The translations under genes and the position numbers were made by a program. Shown piece after piece: positions 55,285 to 64,000 of a stretch of 64,000 bases of DNA. Below the pieces are notes generated by a model. That model made no database searches. It saw nothing but the letters and a program-made list of their open reading frames with translations, and had not been told where the DNA came from. The DNA comes from Echinicola jeungdonensis (lineage in GTDB: Bacteria; Bacteroidota; Bacteroidia; Cytophagales; Cyclobacteriaceae), in the NCBI RefSeq assembly GCF_030409905.1, contig NZ_JAUFQT010000001.1, positions 2,521,001 to 2,585,000 of the forward strand, written 5' to 3'. The first letter of the stretch is position 1, and every line of letters starts with the position of its first letter.

Positions 55285-55989
55285 ATGGCTCAAAGCATTT
55301 TAGTGACCGGTGGAACCAAAGGCATTGGCCGGGAAATCATCTATCGATTTGCCAAGGAAGATTTTGATATTTTTACCTGTTCCCGTCACCAGGATGACCT
55401 GGACCAATTGGAAGCAGAAATGAAGGAGAATTTTCCTTCCGTTAACTTTTATACCAAGGTGGCTGACCTTTCCCAAAAGGAGGAAGTCAAAGCTTTGGCA
55501 GATGCAGTTAAACTGAAATTTATTCCGGATGTGCTGGTCAATAATACAGGTATTTTCCTGCCCGGGGCCATCCATGAGGAGCCGGAGGGGAACTTTGAAC
55601 TTATGATGCACACCAATCTCTTTAGTGCTTATTACCTGACCCGGGAGTTTACCCCGGATATGATCCAGCGAAAGTCGGGGCATATCTTCTCCATGGGCTC
55701 TATTGCTGGCCTGACCGCCTATGCCAATGGAGGCAGCTATGCCATCTCCAAATGGGCCATGTTGGGCATGACCAAGTGCTTGCGGCAGGAATTGCTGGAA
55801 TATGATATCAAGGTGACCTCGGTAATGCCCGGGGCGACCTATACGGCCAGCTGGGAAGGCGTGGACATTCCGGAGGAAAGGTTTATGAAGGCCAGTGATG
55901 TGGCCGAATCCGTTTGGGGGGCATACAACCTTTCCCCCCAATCAGTTGTTGAAGAAATAGTGATCAGGCCTCAGCTTGGGGACCTGTAA
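55285..55989 (+). CDS. Short-chain dehydrogenase/reductase (SDR)
   Basis: A 234-residue classical SDR: cofactor motif TGGTKGIGREI near the N-terminus, VNNTGIF (NNAG-type) near 90, catalytic Ser in IFSMGSIAGLTAYANGGSYAISKWAM with Tyr-x3-Lys (YAISK). The Arg after the first beta strand (CSRHQDD) suggests NADP(H). Substrate unknown. The following ispG starts 11 bp after the stop, so the two share a transcript. Confidence 0.92.
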   Translation: MAQSILVTGGTKGIGREIIYRFAKEDFDIFTCSRHQDDLDQLEAEMKENFPSVNFYTKVADLSQKEEVKALADAVKLKFIPDVLVNNTGIFLPGAIHEEPEGNFELMMHTNLFSAYYLTREFTPDMIQRKSGHIFSMGSIAGLTAYANGGSYAISKWAMLGMTKCLRQELLEYDIKVTSVMPGATYTASWEGVDIPEERFMKASDVAESVWGAYNLSPQSVVEEIVIRPQLGDL

Positions 55990-56000
55990 AAATATAGGAA

Positions 56001-57989
56001 ATGATGGAAGTCAAAGATACCGTTCAAAATTTCAATTATTGCAATAGCCTGACGGCCTATTCCCGCAGAAAAACCATTCCGGTCAATGTGGGAGGCGTTT
56101 GGATTGGCGGGGACCATCCGATCGTGGTGCAATCCATGACCACCAAGGATACCATGGACACGGAAGGCTCTATCGAAGAGTGCATCCGCATGATTGAAAG
56201 TGGCTGTGAGCTGATCCGGATCACTGCTCCCAGTAAAAAAGAGGCCGAAAACCTGAAAAATATTAAGGAAGGTTTGCGCCAAAGGGGCTATTCCGTGCCG
56301 TTGGTGGCAGATATCCACTTTACACCCAATGCCGCGGAAATTGCCGCCCGCATCGTGGAAAAAGTGCGGATCAACCCCGGCAACTATGCCGACAAAAAGA
56401 AGTTTGAGGAGATTGAATATACCGATGAAAGTTACCAAGCTGAGTTGGACCGGATCCGGGAAAGGTTTTTGCCCCTTGTGAAAATTTGTAAGAAACATGG
56501 CACCGCCATGCGGATCGGTACCAATCATGGTTCCCTGTCTGACAGGATCATGAGCCGCTATGGGGATACGCCCATGGGCATGGTGGAGTCGGCCCTTGAA
56601 TTTTTAAGGATATGCGAGGATGAAAATTACCATGATATCGTCATTTCCATGAAATCCTCCAATACCCAGGTGATGGTGCAGGCTTACCGCCTGCTTGTCA
56701 ATAAGCTGGAGGAAGGTGGATTCCAACCCTATCCTTTGCACCTTGGGGTGACGGAAGCCGGGGATGGGGAAGATGGCAGGGTGAAATCTGCTGTGGGAAT
56801 CGGTACTTTGTTGGAAGATGGATTGGGCGATACCGTCAGGGTGTCTTTGACTGAAGATCCGGAATTTGAAGCGCCGGTAGCCAGGGCTTTGATCGACCGT
56901 TATACACATCGTGCAGGACATGATGAAATCAAGCCTATTGCCGAATATCCCTTGAATCCTTTTGATTATGAAAAAAGGGACAGCCGGGAGGTGTACAATT
57001 TTGGCGGGAATAATGTGCCCAGGGTGATTACCGATATTTCCAAGGTGAAAGCTATCACCGAAAAGGAAATGAAAAATGTGGGCCACTTTTACCTTCCTGA
57101 ACTGGACAAGTGGAAGATGAATGATGTGGGCTGTGACTTTGTCTATTCCGGCCAAAACCCGGTTTCGTTTATGCTGCCCAATGGGTTGAAGGAAATCATT
57201 GATTGGGCTGCCTGGGGTAAGGTGGAGGATCATACCAATAAGTTCCCTGCTTTCACCCTTGCCGAACTGAAGGAAGCCGGGGAGTTTCATAGTGAACTCA
57301 ACTTCCTTAAACTCAAAGATATTGATGTGGAGGAGGCCATTCCGGTTTTATTGGGTAGGACCGATGTGGTGATTATTCTCCAAAGTGATAATAAACACAA
57401 TATGCCTGCCTTGAGAAGGGCATTTATTGCTTTGATCAATGCAGGAATCTCATTGCCTGTGGTTTCCGAGGTAGGCTATCAAAACCAGGACGCCGATCAG
57501 ACCATGCTCTTTGCGGCTACCGATTTGGGTGGTTTGTTGATTGATGGTTTGGGAGATGGCGTAATGCTGGGCTTGGAAGAAAAAGACCAGTCCGAACGGG
57601 AAGCCCTGATGGATACCATCAAGCTGCATAATTCAGTCAGCTTTGGGGTGTTGCAGGCGGCCAGGACCAGGATGTCCAAGACGGAATACATTTCCTGTCC
57701 TTCCTGTGGCCGAACCTTGTTTGACCTTCAGGAAACTACCGCCATGATCAGAAAACGCACCGACCATTTGAAAGGCGTGAAAATCGGTATTATGGGCTGT
57801 ATAGTGAATGGCCCCGGTGAAATGGCGGATGCAGATTATGGCTATGTAGGCTCCGGAAAAGGCAAGATCACCCTTTACAAAGGCAAAGAAGTGGTCAAAA
57901 GGTCCGTGCCTTCAGAGCATGCCGTGGACGAACTGATCAACATCATCCGCGAAGATGGCCAATGGATTGAACCCGAAAAGGTGGAATAG
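56001..57989 (+). CDS. ispG: 4-hydroxy-3-methylbut-2-enyl diphosphate synthase (IspG)
   Basis: A 662-residue IspG of the long, three-domain form found in Bacteroidota, plants and Chlamydiae. The TIM-barrel start is VNVGGVWIGGDHPIVVQSMTTKDTMD; an inserted domain lies at about 290-560; the C-terminal Fe-S domain has EYISCPSCGRTLFDLQ and MGCIVNGPGEMADADYGYVG, which supply three Cys of the [4Fe-4S] cluster. It reduces MEcPP to HMBPP in the non-mevalonate isoprenoid pathway. Start as annotated gives MMEVKDTVQNFNYC; a second ATG follows immediately. Confidence 0.96.
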   Translation: MMEVKDTVQNFNYCNSLTAYSRRKTIPVNVGGVWIGGDHPIVVQSMTTKDTMDTEGSIEECIRMIESGCELIRITAPSKKEAENLKNIKEGLRQRGYSVPLVADIHFTPNAAEIAARIVEKVRINPGNYADKKKFEEIEYTDESYQAELDRIRERFLPLVKICKKHGTAMRIGTNHGSLSDRIMSRYGDTPMGMVESALEFLRICEDENYHDIVISMKSSNTQVMVQAYRLLVNKLEEGGFQPYPLHLGVTEAGDGEDGRVKSAVGIGTLLEDGLGDTVRVSLTEDPEFEAPVARALIDRYTHRAGHDEIKPIAEYPLNPFDYEKRDSREVYNFGGNNVPRVITDISKVKAITEKEMKNVGHFYLPELDKWKMNDVGCDFVYSGQNPVSFMLPNGLKEIIDWAAWGKVEDHTNKFPAFTLAELKEAGEFHSELNFLKLKDIDVEEAIPVLLGRTDVVIILQSDNKHNMPALRRAFIALINAGISLPVVSEVGYQNQDADQTMLFAATDLGGLLIDGLGDGVMLGLEEKDQSEREALMDTIKLHNSVSFGVLQAARTRMSKTEYISCPSCGRTLFDLQETTAMIRKRTDHLKGVKIGIMGCIVNGPGEMADADYGYVGSGKGKITLYKGKEVVKRSVPSEHAVDELINIIREDGQWIEPEKVE

Positions 57990-58219
57990 AGTTTTGTAAG
58001 TAGTATTGAGTAGCTAGTAGCAAGTATCAAGAGTTAGAAAAAAGAGTCAAGAGCAAAGAATAAAGAGTGTCCAGGCGGAAAGGTTTCTTTTTTCTAAGAG
58101 CGGTTCTTCGCCTCCCAGCTTTCAAGGAGGCGGGCGTCCAGGGGCAGTAGGCCTTTCCGGCAAAGACGGAAACCAATTCTAAAAACAGATCGAAAGTCTC
58201 AAATCTAAAATCTCATCAT
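57990..58219. repeat. Intergenic with hairpin and simple repeats
   Basis: AGTAG/CAAGAGT-type short direct repeats fill 58000-58065. CGCCTCC (58109-58115) and GGAGGCG (58126-58132) form a 7-bp stem. No gene is seen. Confidence 0.5.
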
Positions 58220-58411
58220 ATGAGTGATAATAAATTTAAATCGTTTTTTCAATTGGGTGAGGTAGGGAACTACTTTATCCGGGTATTTAAAAAGCCGGAT
58301 CCCAATAAAAAGTCCAATTTCAACCTCAGGATGATGCATGGGATCAACCGGATTTCCATCATCATGTTTTTGGGGGCCTTAATCGTTTGGCTAATCAAAA
58401 GGTTGATGTAG
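58220..58411 (+). CDS. Small single-pass membrane protein
   Basis: A 63-residue protein, FFQLGEVGNYFIRVFKKPDPNKKSNFNLRMMHGINRISIIMFLGALIVWLIKRLM: a basic amphipathic N-terminus and one C-terminal transmembrane helix. The block PDPNKKSNFNLRMMHGINRISI looks conserved rather than random, and I recall similar short proteins (DUF6728-like) in Cytophagales, so I accept it as a gene. Function unknown. Confidence 0.72.
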   Translation: MSDNKFKSFFQLGEVGNYFIRVFKKPDPNKKSNFNLRMMHGINRISIIMFLGALIVWLIKRLM

Positions 58412-59061
58412 ATTTTATGAAATCTTCAGCTCGAAAAAGCGAAGGGCCATTCCCTATCCAACAAACGAATTATTTTGCCCTTTTCCTAAACTTGCCCAGT
58501 CAAAAAAAGGTAAATCATTGATGGAAAAATGTTGGAGAGTGGGGTTGAGCTTGTCTTATTAAGCAATTTCTGAATTGGAATACAAAATTTTATTTTGTTG
58601 ATTTTATCCATTTATTTCTACGGTAATAAGGATTAACCAAATTCGGAGGGGTTGATTTTTCGCCTTGCAGGTTTTGGCGGTAAGAAATTTAAGAAGTGGG
58701 TTGCAAAAGGCACAGGCATGTCTGACGGTTATGCTGCAAAAAGATTATTGATGATGCTCATAAAGAAGGAGTTTGGCTGTGCGTGGGGAGGTTTAAATTT
58801 TAGCCAAAAGGTGCAAAGCGGCGGGGTTTTTTGGTCACTTTTTTTACCTGAAGAAAAAAAGTGACAAAGTGAATGGAGTTCAAAAGGCTATTGGAAATAT
58901 GATACATCCTCATAGGGTGGAGTAAGGGAAGATAAATATCAATCCTGTCATTCTACCTCTTTATTTATTAGAGGTTTTATCCTCTCGCAATGACGTTGGC
59001 GATACTATTTCTTAAATTATCTATTGAGCTCGGACTGAAAAAAAGCCATTATCTTTAAACC
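58412..59061. other. Intergenic with two hairpins
   Basis: GTCACTTTTTTT (58834-58845) is perfectly complementary to 58854-58865 around an 8-nt loop; ACCTCT and AGAGGT near 58955-58975 form another stem followed by T residues. A 70-codon open frame over 58652-58864 mostly follows the first hairpin and lacks protein character. No gene is accepted here. Confidence 0.5.
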
Positions 59062-59412
59062 ATGGACATCATTTATTTCCGGGACTATTGTATGGCCAAG
59101 CCTGGGGTGACTGAAGACACGCCCTTTGATGAAGATACCCTTTGTTTTAAATTGGGCGGAAAGATTTTTGCCATTACCGGTATTGCCCAGTTTGAATATA
59201 TTAATCTGAAATGTGATCCGGAAAGGGCGATGGAATTAAGGGAACAATATGAAGGAATCAGCCCGGGGTACCATATGAATAAAAAACACTGGAATTCGGT
59301 ATATATCCAAAGGGGAGTTCCTGACCCCCTGATTTTGGAATTGACCGATCATTCCTATGAATTGATTTACCAAAGCCTCCCTCAAAAAGTTAAAAACAGC
59401 ATCACAACATGA
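59062..59412 (+). CDS. MmcQ/YjbR family protein
   Basis: A 116-residue protein of the YjbR/MmcQ fold: FRDYCMAKPGVTEDTPFDEDTLCFKLGGKIFAITG, CDPERAMELREQYEGISPGYHMNKKHWNSV, LTDHSYELIYQSLPQK. It is a small cytoplasmic protein with a CyaY-like DNA-binding-type fold; its role is unknown. Its last 4 bases overlap the ABC ATPase gene, so the two are translated together. Confidence 0.9.
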   Translation: MDIIYFRDYCMAKPGVTEDTPFDEDTLCFKLGGKIFAITGIAQFEYINLKCDPERAMELREQYEGISPGYHMNKKHWNSVYIQRGVPDPLILELTDHSYELIYQSLPQKVKNSITT

Positions 59413-60371
59413 CCTATCTGAAAATAGAGAAAGTTTCTAAGCAATATGATGAGGACAATATGGCTTTGGAGGGCTTTAGCCTGGAAGTGCCCAAAGGAAA
59501 TGTAATTTCCATGGTAGGGGAGAGTGGCTCGGGTAAAAGCTCCCTGCTACGCATTATTGCCGGTTTGGAGATCCAAAGTGCCGGTTTGGTGTATTTGGGT
59601 GACCAAAAAATCCTCAATCCCAATGAAAAGCTGGTGCCCGGCTATGATGAAATCCAACTGATCCATCAGGAATATAAGTTGTATCCCAATTCCACGGTGG
59701 AGGAAAATATTGCAAGGCCATTGTTGATGTACGATAAGGCTTACCAAAAGGAAAGGGTGGAAGAATTGTTGGATTTACTTACCCTGACTGCCCATCGTCA
59801 TAAAAAACCAAGGCAACTTTCCGGAGGTCAACAGCAGAAGGTGGCCATTGCCCGGGCATTGAGCATAGAACCTGAAGTGTTGCTTTTGGACGAGCCATTT
59901 AGCAGTTTGGATGCTATCCAGAAGAGGGAGCTGATAGAAGAATTGAAGCAAATTTTTGAATCCCTGCAGGTTACGGTGATTTTTGTGACCCATGATTTGG
60001 ATGATGCCTTGTTGCTTACCGAACAGCTTTTTATCATCCATAAAGGCAAGTTGATCCAACAAGGAAATGCTGAGGATGTTTTTAGGCATCCGGCCAATCT
60101 TTATGTGGCCAAGCTTTTTGGTTACCTGAATGTCCTGCCGGGAAAAGAAAATAATTTTGTCAGGCCTTCTGATATTCATTTTTTAAAATCAGGGGGAATC
60201 AAAGCAAAAGTCCAAAAAAGGCAATATTTAATCCATTACAACCTTTTGACGGTCCAACTGGAAGGTTCAGGTGAAATTTGGAGGGTAGAAGATAAGGAAA
60301 GGGAATTTCAAGAAGGAGATACTTTATTTTTGGATTTTGATGAAGATAAGGTCCTGTATCTGGAAAAATAA
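59409..60371 (+). CDS. ABC transporter ATP-binding protein (PotA/ModC-like)
   Basis: A 320-residue ATPase. Walker A GESGSGKSSLL, Q-loop LIHQEYKLYPNSTVEENI, signature LSGGQQQKVAIARALS, Walker B VLLLDEPFSSLD and switch His in VIFVTHDLDDALLL are all intact. A C-terminal beta domain (about 240-320, with NFVRPSDIHFLKSGGIKAKV) resembles the TOBE domain of importers for polyamines, sulfate, molybdate or iron. No permease or binding-protein gene is adjacent, which is unusual for this class; it may serve a permease elsewhere. Confidence 0.9.
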   Translation: MTYLKIEKVSKQYDEDNMALEGFSLEVPKGNVISMVGESGSGKSSLLRIIAGLEIQSAGLVYLGDQKILNPNEKLVPGYDEIQLIHQEYKLYPNSTVEENIARPLLMYDKAYQKERVEELLDLLTLTAHRHKKPRQLSGGQQQKVAIARALSIEPEVLLLDEPFSSLDAIQKRELIEELKQIFESLQVTVIFVTHDLDDALLLTEQLFIIHKGKLIQQGNAEDVFRHPANLYVAKLFGYLNVLPGKENNFVRPSDIHFLKSGGIKAKVQKRQYLIHYNLLTVQLEGSGEIWRVEDKEREFQEGDTLFLDFDEDKVLYLEK

Positions 60372-60769
60372 GCCCACGAATTATCCCTGGTTTTTTGAAG
60401 GCGGCCCTTCGACTCCCTTCAGGGACCGCTGGACATTCCGATGGAGGTATGTATTTATCCTAATATGGATCGAAAGTCGCCTGTTGCTGAGCGAAATCGA
60501 ACTAAAAGGGAATTACGGGGCAATAACAGAAGAGTAAATTGCCAAGAATCAAGATTAAAGCGTCTCCATTTTTTGTCTTTGTTCTTTATTCTTGACGCTT
60601 TTTTCTAATTTACTATTGTATCCGTCATAACGCTCAGGCCCATACATTACCCAATTAATATACGAATTTAAAGTTCCCCTCAAGGAGGAGTTAGGGGGGA
60701 GAGTAGAAACAAATAGCAAGGATCTGGAATCAAGAATGTACCCACCCTTCAATACTCACTGCTATGCAA
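60372..60769. repeat. Intergenic with palindromic repeat debris
   Basis: GGCCCTTCGACTCCCTTCAG (60403-60422) and GCTGAGCGAAATCGAAC (60487-60503) look like a degenerate interspersed palindrome; CCCCTCAAGGAGG lies at about 60675-60687. Short open frames across it have no protein character. No gene is accepted. Confidence 0.45.
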
Positions 60770-60810
60770 TAATCAAAAAAAATCCCTCAAAAATTTAATT
60801 TTTGAGGGAT
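60770..60810 (-). terminator. Terminator of the SlyD-type gene
   Basis: ATCCCTCAAAAATT (60782-60795) and AATTTTTGAGGGAT (60797-60810) form a 14-bp palindrome; on the minus strand it is followed by eight T. It lies 19 nt after the FKBP stop. Confidence 0.92.
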
Positions 60811-60829
60811 AGTTTAATTTTCAAATTTT

Positions 60830-61348
60830 TTAGTTTTGATGCCCTTGTGAGCCATCCACATGGCCAAAGGCTAATTCTTCTTCACTAGCTTCTCGAACTT
60901 CAAGGACTTCCCCGTCAAAATGCAGTTTGAAATCCACTAAAGGGTGGTTAAAATCCAAAATCAATTCTTCACCCATATCTTTAAGAACTTTGGCCTGCAT
61001 GGAATAGCCTTCCTCATCTACCAGAGGAAGGAAATTGCCTTCTTGAAGCATTTCCGGCTTAAAGCCTCTTTCTTCAGTCAATTGGTCCTTAGGGATATTG
61101 ACGATTAACTCATCATCAGCCGTACCATAGGCCTCCTCCACTTCCAAAACGAATTTAAAATGATCCCCTTGTTTTTTATCCGCCAATTCGGCTTCGAATT
61201 TTTCAGGTAGACCGCTTTTACCAAACAGGAAATAAAAAGGATCCTCTTGGTCACGGACTTCCACGCTAAAAGGGACCGAGTCTTCATCTTCTTTGCTTAC
61301 CTTAAGTTCATAAGTAAGCCCCACTATCAGATTTTCTGCAATTTGCAT
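60830..61348 (-). CDS. SlyD-type FKBP peptidyl-prolyl isomerase
   Basis: A 172-residue FKBP of the SlyD layout: an N-terminal half-domain (LIVGLTYELKVSKEDEDSVPFSVE ... PFYFLFGKSGLPEKFEAELADKKQGDHFKFVLEVEEAYG), an inserted chaperone-like flap (VNIPKDQLTEERGFKPEMLQEGNFLPLVDEEGYSMQAKVLKDMGEELILDFNHPL) and the return strand LHFDGEVLEVREA. The metal-binding His-rich tail of Enterobacterial SlyD is reduced to HVDGSQGHQN. It catalyses proline isomerisation in the cytoplasm. A minus-strand TATCTTTG (61384-61377) 28 nt before the ATG is a likely -7 element. Confidence 0.92.
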   Translation of the reverse strand: MQIAENLIVGLTYELKVSKEDEDSVPFSVEVRDQEDPFYFLFGKSGLPEKFEAELADKKQGDHFKFVLEVEEAYGTADDELIVNIPKDQLTEERGFKPEMLQEGNFLPLVDEEGYSMQAKVLKDMGEELILDFNHPLVDFKLHFDGEVLEVREASEEELAFGHVDGSQGHQN

Positions 61349-61450
61349 ACCGCTTTCTTTATTTCTTATATGAAAACAAAGATAATGAATTGGGGGGATT
61401 GGCCATAATTTTGGTTAGTTGGTTAACAGGATAATTTTTGAGATTACAAA

Positions 61451-61503
61451 AATAATAATAGGGCTGCTTGGGGTGCTAAACCCCGAACAGCCCTATTATT
61501 ATT
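61451..61503 (-). terminator. Terminator of leuS (symmetrical)
   Basis: AATAATAATAGGGCTG (61451-61466) pairs with 61488-61503, with an inner GGGG/CCCC stem, giving a long, stable hairpin 17 nt after the leuS stop. The AT-rich flanks are symmetrical, so it may act in both directions. Confidence 0.88.
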
Positions 61504-61520
61504 TTGCGAGTAATTATTAA

Positions 61521-64000
61521 TTAAACCACGATATTGACAATTTTCCCGGGAACCACAATCACCTTCTTGGGAGACTTGCCATCCAACCATTTGGCTACGG
61601 TGGCATCTTCCAAAGCAGCTTCCTCAATTTCCTGCTTGTTCAAGCTCAGGGAAAGCGGTAGCTTGGTCCTCATTTTTCCATTGATGGAAACTGGATATTC
61701 ATGGGCATCTTCAGTCAGGTATTCCTCTTTATATTTCGGGAAGACGGCTTCAATGACAGATTGCTCATGACCTAAAAGAGACCAAAGTTCCTCAGCAATA
61801 TGCGGGGCAAAGGGAGAAATAATGACTGTCAAAGGTTCTAAAATGGCTCTCTTATTACATTTCAAAGAAGAAAGCTCATTGACACAGATCATAAAGCTGG
61901 ATACAGAGGTATTGAATGCGTAATTGTTCATATCTTCTTCTACCTTTTTGATGGTCTTGTGCAGGGCTTTCAATTCCTTTTGTGAAGGCTTTTCATCAGA
62001 TACGCTAAAGTTGCCTTTTTTATCCTGGAACAATCTCCACAGCTTTTTCAGGAACTTGGACACTCCGTCGATACCATTAGTGTTCCAGGGTTTGAATTGC
62101 TCTAGTGGCCCAAGGAACATTTCATAAAGCCTTAAGGTATCCGCACCATAACGGTCGATGATGTCATCCGGATTGACCACATTGTATTTGGACTTAGACA
62201 TTTTTTCCACTTCGGCACCACAAATGTATTTGCCGTCTTCCAGTACAAATTCTGCTTCTGCCAAATCAGGTCTCCAGGCCTTGAAAGCTTCCAGGTCCAG
62301 CACATCATTATGAACCATATTGACATCAACGTGCATTTCTGCAGTGTCGTAATCATTCCTCAAGCCATAGCTAACAAACTTATTGCTGCCTTTGACCCTA
62401 TAGACAAAGTTGGAGCGGCCCTGGATCATGCCCTGGTTGATCATTTTTTTGAATGGCTCCACCACATTGACATATCCACGGTCATGGAGGAACTTGGTCC
62501 AGAATCTTGAGTATAGTAAGTGGCCAGTGGCATGTTCGGAACCTCCGATATAAAGGTCCACAGCTTCCCAGTATTCCTGGGCTTCTTTGCTGACAAACTC
62601 CTTGTCATTATGGGCATCCATATAACGGAAGAAATACCAGCTGGATCCCGCCCAACCCGGCATGGTGCTTAGTTCCAAAGGAAATTCTCCTTCCTCAGTT
62701 TTATAAGTCCAGTCTGTTGCCCGGCCCAAAGGGGGTTCTCCATCCTCGGTGGGCAAATATTTATCTACCTCAGGAAGTACCAGAGGCAAATCTTTTTCAT
62801 CAATTAAGTAAGGAACGTCATCCTTGAAATAAACCGGAAGTGGTTCACCCCAGTACCGCTGACGGGTAAAGATGGCATCCCGCATACGGTATTGAATTTT
62901 GCCTTTACCGATTTTTTCTGTTTCAAGGAATTCGATGGCTTTGGCCATGGCTTCTTCCATGGGCAAGCCATCCAGAAAATCTGAATTCATGGCTGTAGCG
63001 CCCCATCCGTCAAAAGGGATATCATCTTTGCTTCCTTCCAATACCTGTCGGATTTCCATTCCAAAGTGTTTGGCATACCTGTAATCCCGGTCATCGTGGG
63101 CGGGAACGGCCATTACAGCTCCAGTGCCATAACCTGCCAAGACATAATCGGCCACCCAAATAGGAATTTCTTCTCCATTGAATGGGTTGATGGCATAACT
63201 TCCGGTAAAAGCCCCGGAGATGGTTTTAACATCACTCATCCGGTCTCTCTCCGAACGGTTTTTGGCCACTTCTATATAGGCTTCGGCTTCTTCCCTTTGA
63301 TCATCGGTGATCAGTTCTGTAGCCAGTTCACTTTCCGGTGCAAGTGCCAAATATGTAACCCCATAAATAGTATCAATCCGGGTAGTAAAGACCTTGATTT
63401 TGGTGTCACGGTTTTTGACCTGGAATACCATCTCTGCACCAGTGGATCTTCCGATCCAGTTGCGTTGCATTTCTTTGATGGGTTCCGGCCAGTCCACTTT
63501 TTCAAGGTCCTGCAATAGACGCTCTGCAAATGCAGTAATCCGCATACTCCATTGCATCATCTTTTTCCTTTCCACAGGGTGGCCGCCTCTTTCGGAAAAA
63601 CCGTCTTTTACTTCATCATTGGAAAGCACGGTTCCCAAGGCTGGACACCAGTTTACAGTGGTTTCAGCCAAATAGGTCAAGCGGTACTGTAAAAGAACTT
63701 GTTGCTGTTCTTTTTCAGAAAAACCCTTCCAATCATCAGCAGAAAAAATTTCAGTATCCTCATCACAAGCTGCATTGACCTGGGCATTCCCTTCTTTTTC
63801 AAAAATGGAAACCAGTTCTTGGATATCTTTAGCCTTTTCTTCAGACTTATCATAATAGCTATCAAAAAGCTGCATAAATATCCATTGGGTCCATTTGTAG
63901 TAAGATGGATCAGAAGTCCTTACCTCCTTGTCCCAGTCAAAAGCAAAACCGATATTTTTTAATTGCTCTGCATATCTTTTGATATTTTCCTCAGTGGTAA
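61521..64000 (-). CDS. leuS: Leucyl-tRNA synthetase, 3' part
   Basis: About 825 C-terminal residues are present; the frame is open to the right edge ([43 protein letters not shown]) and the start, with the HIGH motif, lies outside. Seen are the editing domain ([20 protein letters not shown]), [16 protein letters not shown] block [17 protein letters not shown], the LeuRS-specific [10 protein letters not shown] and [15 protein letters not shown], and the KMSKS loop ([16 protein letters not shown]), followed by the anticodon-binding domain and a C-terminal tail. It charges tRNA-Leu. An ATG at 63875 is internal, not the start. Confidence 0.95.
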   Translation of the reverse strand, partial: TTEENIKRYAEQLKNIGFAFDWDKEVRTSDPSYYKWTQWIFMQLFDSYYDKSEEKAKDIQELVSIFEKEGNAQVNAACDEDTEIFSADDWKGFSEKEQQQVLLQYRLTYLAETTVNWCPALGTVLSNDEVKDGFSERGGHPVERKKMMQWSMRITAFAERLLQDLEKVDWPEPIKEMQRNWIGRSTGAEMVFQVKNRDTKIKVFTTRIDTIYGVTYLALAPESELATELITDDQREEAEAYIEVAKNRSERDRMSDVKTISGAFTGSYAINPFNGEEIPIWVADYVLAGYGTGAVMAVPAHDDRDYRYAKHFGMEIRQVLEGSKDDIPFDGWGATAMNSDFLDGLPMEEAMAKAIEFLETEKIGKGKIQYRMRDAIFTRQRYWGEPLPVYFKDDVPYLIDEKDLPLVLPEVDKYLPTEDGEPPLGRATDWTYKTEEGEFPLELSTMPGWAGSSWYFFRYMDAHNDKEFVSKEAQEYWEAVDLYIGGSEHATGHLLYSRFWTKFLHDRGYVNVVEPFKKMINQGMIQGRSNFVYRVKGSNKFVSYGLRNDYDTAEMHVDVNMVHNDVLDLEAFKAWRPDLAEAEFVLEDGKYICGAEVEKMSKSKYNVVNPDDIIDRYGADTLRLYEMFLGPLEQFKPWNTNGIDGVSKFLKKLWRLFQDKKGNFSVSDEKPSQKELKALHKTIKKVEEDMNNYAFNTSVSSFMICVNELSSLKCNKRAILEPLTVIISPFAPHIAEELWSLLGHEQSVIEAVFPKYKEEYLTEDAHEYPVSINGKMRTKLPLSLSLNKQEIEEAALEDATVAKWLDGKSPKKVIVVPGKIVNIVV

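Noticed and set aside
55300..57290. Long minus-strand frames opposite the SDR and ispG genes (213, 185 and 228 codons)
   Set aside because: Both plus-strand genes carry full family motifs; the opposite frames do not resemble proteins.
58652..58864. 70-codon open frame with possible start at 58652
   Set aside because: Its 3' third is the 12-bp inverted repeat GTCAC-T7 and its complement; the peptide has no family character, and the start would be TTG.
60555..60752. 65-codon minus-strand frame near 60.6 kb
   Set aside because: Runs through palindromic debris (CCCCTCAAGGAGG and similar) and has no protein character.

Overview
The window looks like a chromosomal segment of a Bacteroidota bacterium, most likely a cytophagalean of the Cyclobacteriaceae type (Algoriphagus, Cyclobacterium, Echinicola). 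Grounds: several starts are preceded by the phylum-specific promoter form TTTG-N19-TAnnTTTG; there is a complete alternative complex III / aa3 oxidase operon; IspG is the long (about 660 residue) form; a TamB-like giant protein lies head-to-head with tsaD; and many lipoprotein signals are present. Base composition is moderately AT-rich, apart from one GC-richer IS91-like element. The genus is inference from memory of gene order.

Layout. 1-7 kb: 5' part of a TamB-like envelope protein (minus), then tsaD, smpB, an SH3/NlpC-P60-like protein whose catalytic cysteine is replaced by serine, an HNH protein, and rpsA with its own promoter and leader. 7-8.5 kb: a two-CHRD-domain lipoprotein and tRNA-Cys. 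8.7-25.4 kb: one uninterrupted respiratory operon, actABCDEF - coxB - coxA - ctaA - ctaB - two subunit III genes - subunit IV - SCO - DUF420 - a small CxxC membrane protein. It encodes quinol oxidation by alternative complex III, aa3 cytochrome oxidase, heme A synthesis and copper insertion. It starts at a textbook promoter and ends at an intrinsic terminator. 25.5-41.9 kb: a 1236-residue sensor kinase, a large surface/outer-membrane protein, a TolC-HlyD-ABC export operon with an unusually degenerate ATPase, an alpha-oxoamine synthase fused to a GNAT-like acyltransferase, a GYD protein and a carboxymuconolactone-decarboxylase-family protein.

41.9-54.8 kb is an accessory, unstable zone. It holds three full-length copies of one 1358-bp IS3-family element with identical encoded proteins. 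One copy splits a 517-codon lipoprotein gene with a clean 3-bp target duplication. The zone also holds two families of dispersed palindromic intergenic repeats, a cupin gene, two integron-cassette-like modules (an AbiGi-like abortive-infection gene and an AlbA_2/Schlafen-type gene broken by one stop codon) separated by attC-like imperfect palindromes, and an IS91-like HUH transposase overlapping a tyrosine recombinase gene.

55.2-64 kb returns to core genes: an SDR oxidoreductase and ispG in one operon, a small membrane protein, a YjbR-like protein overlapping a PotA-type ABC ATPase, a SlyD-type FKBP, and leuS (minus), which runs off the right edge.

The points most worth following are the cassette-like array with its defence-type cargo, the oxoamine-synthase/acyltransferase fusion, the degenerate exporter ATPase, the Cys-to-Ser NlpC/P60 protein, and the CxxC protein that closes the oxidase operon.
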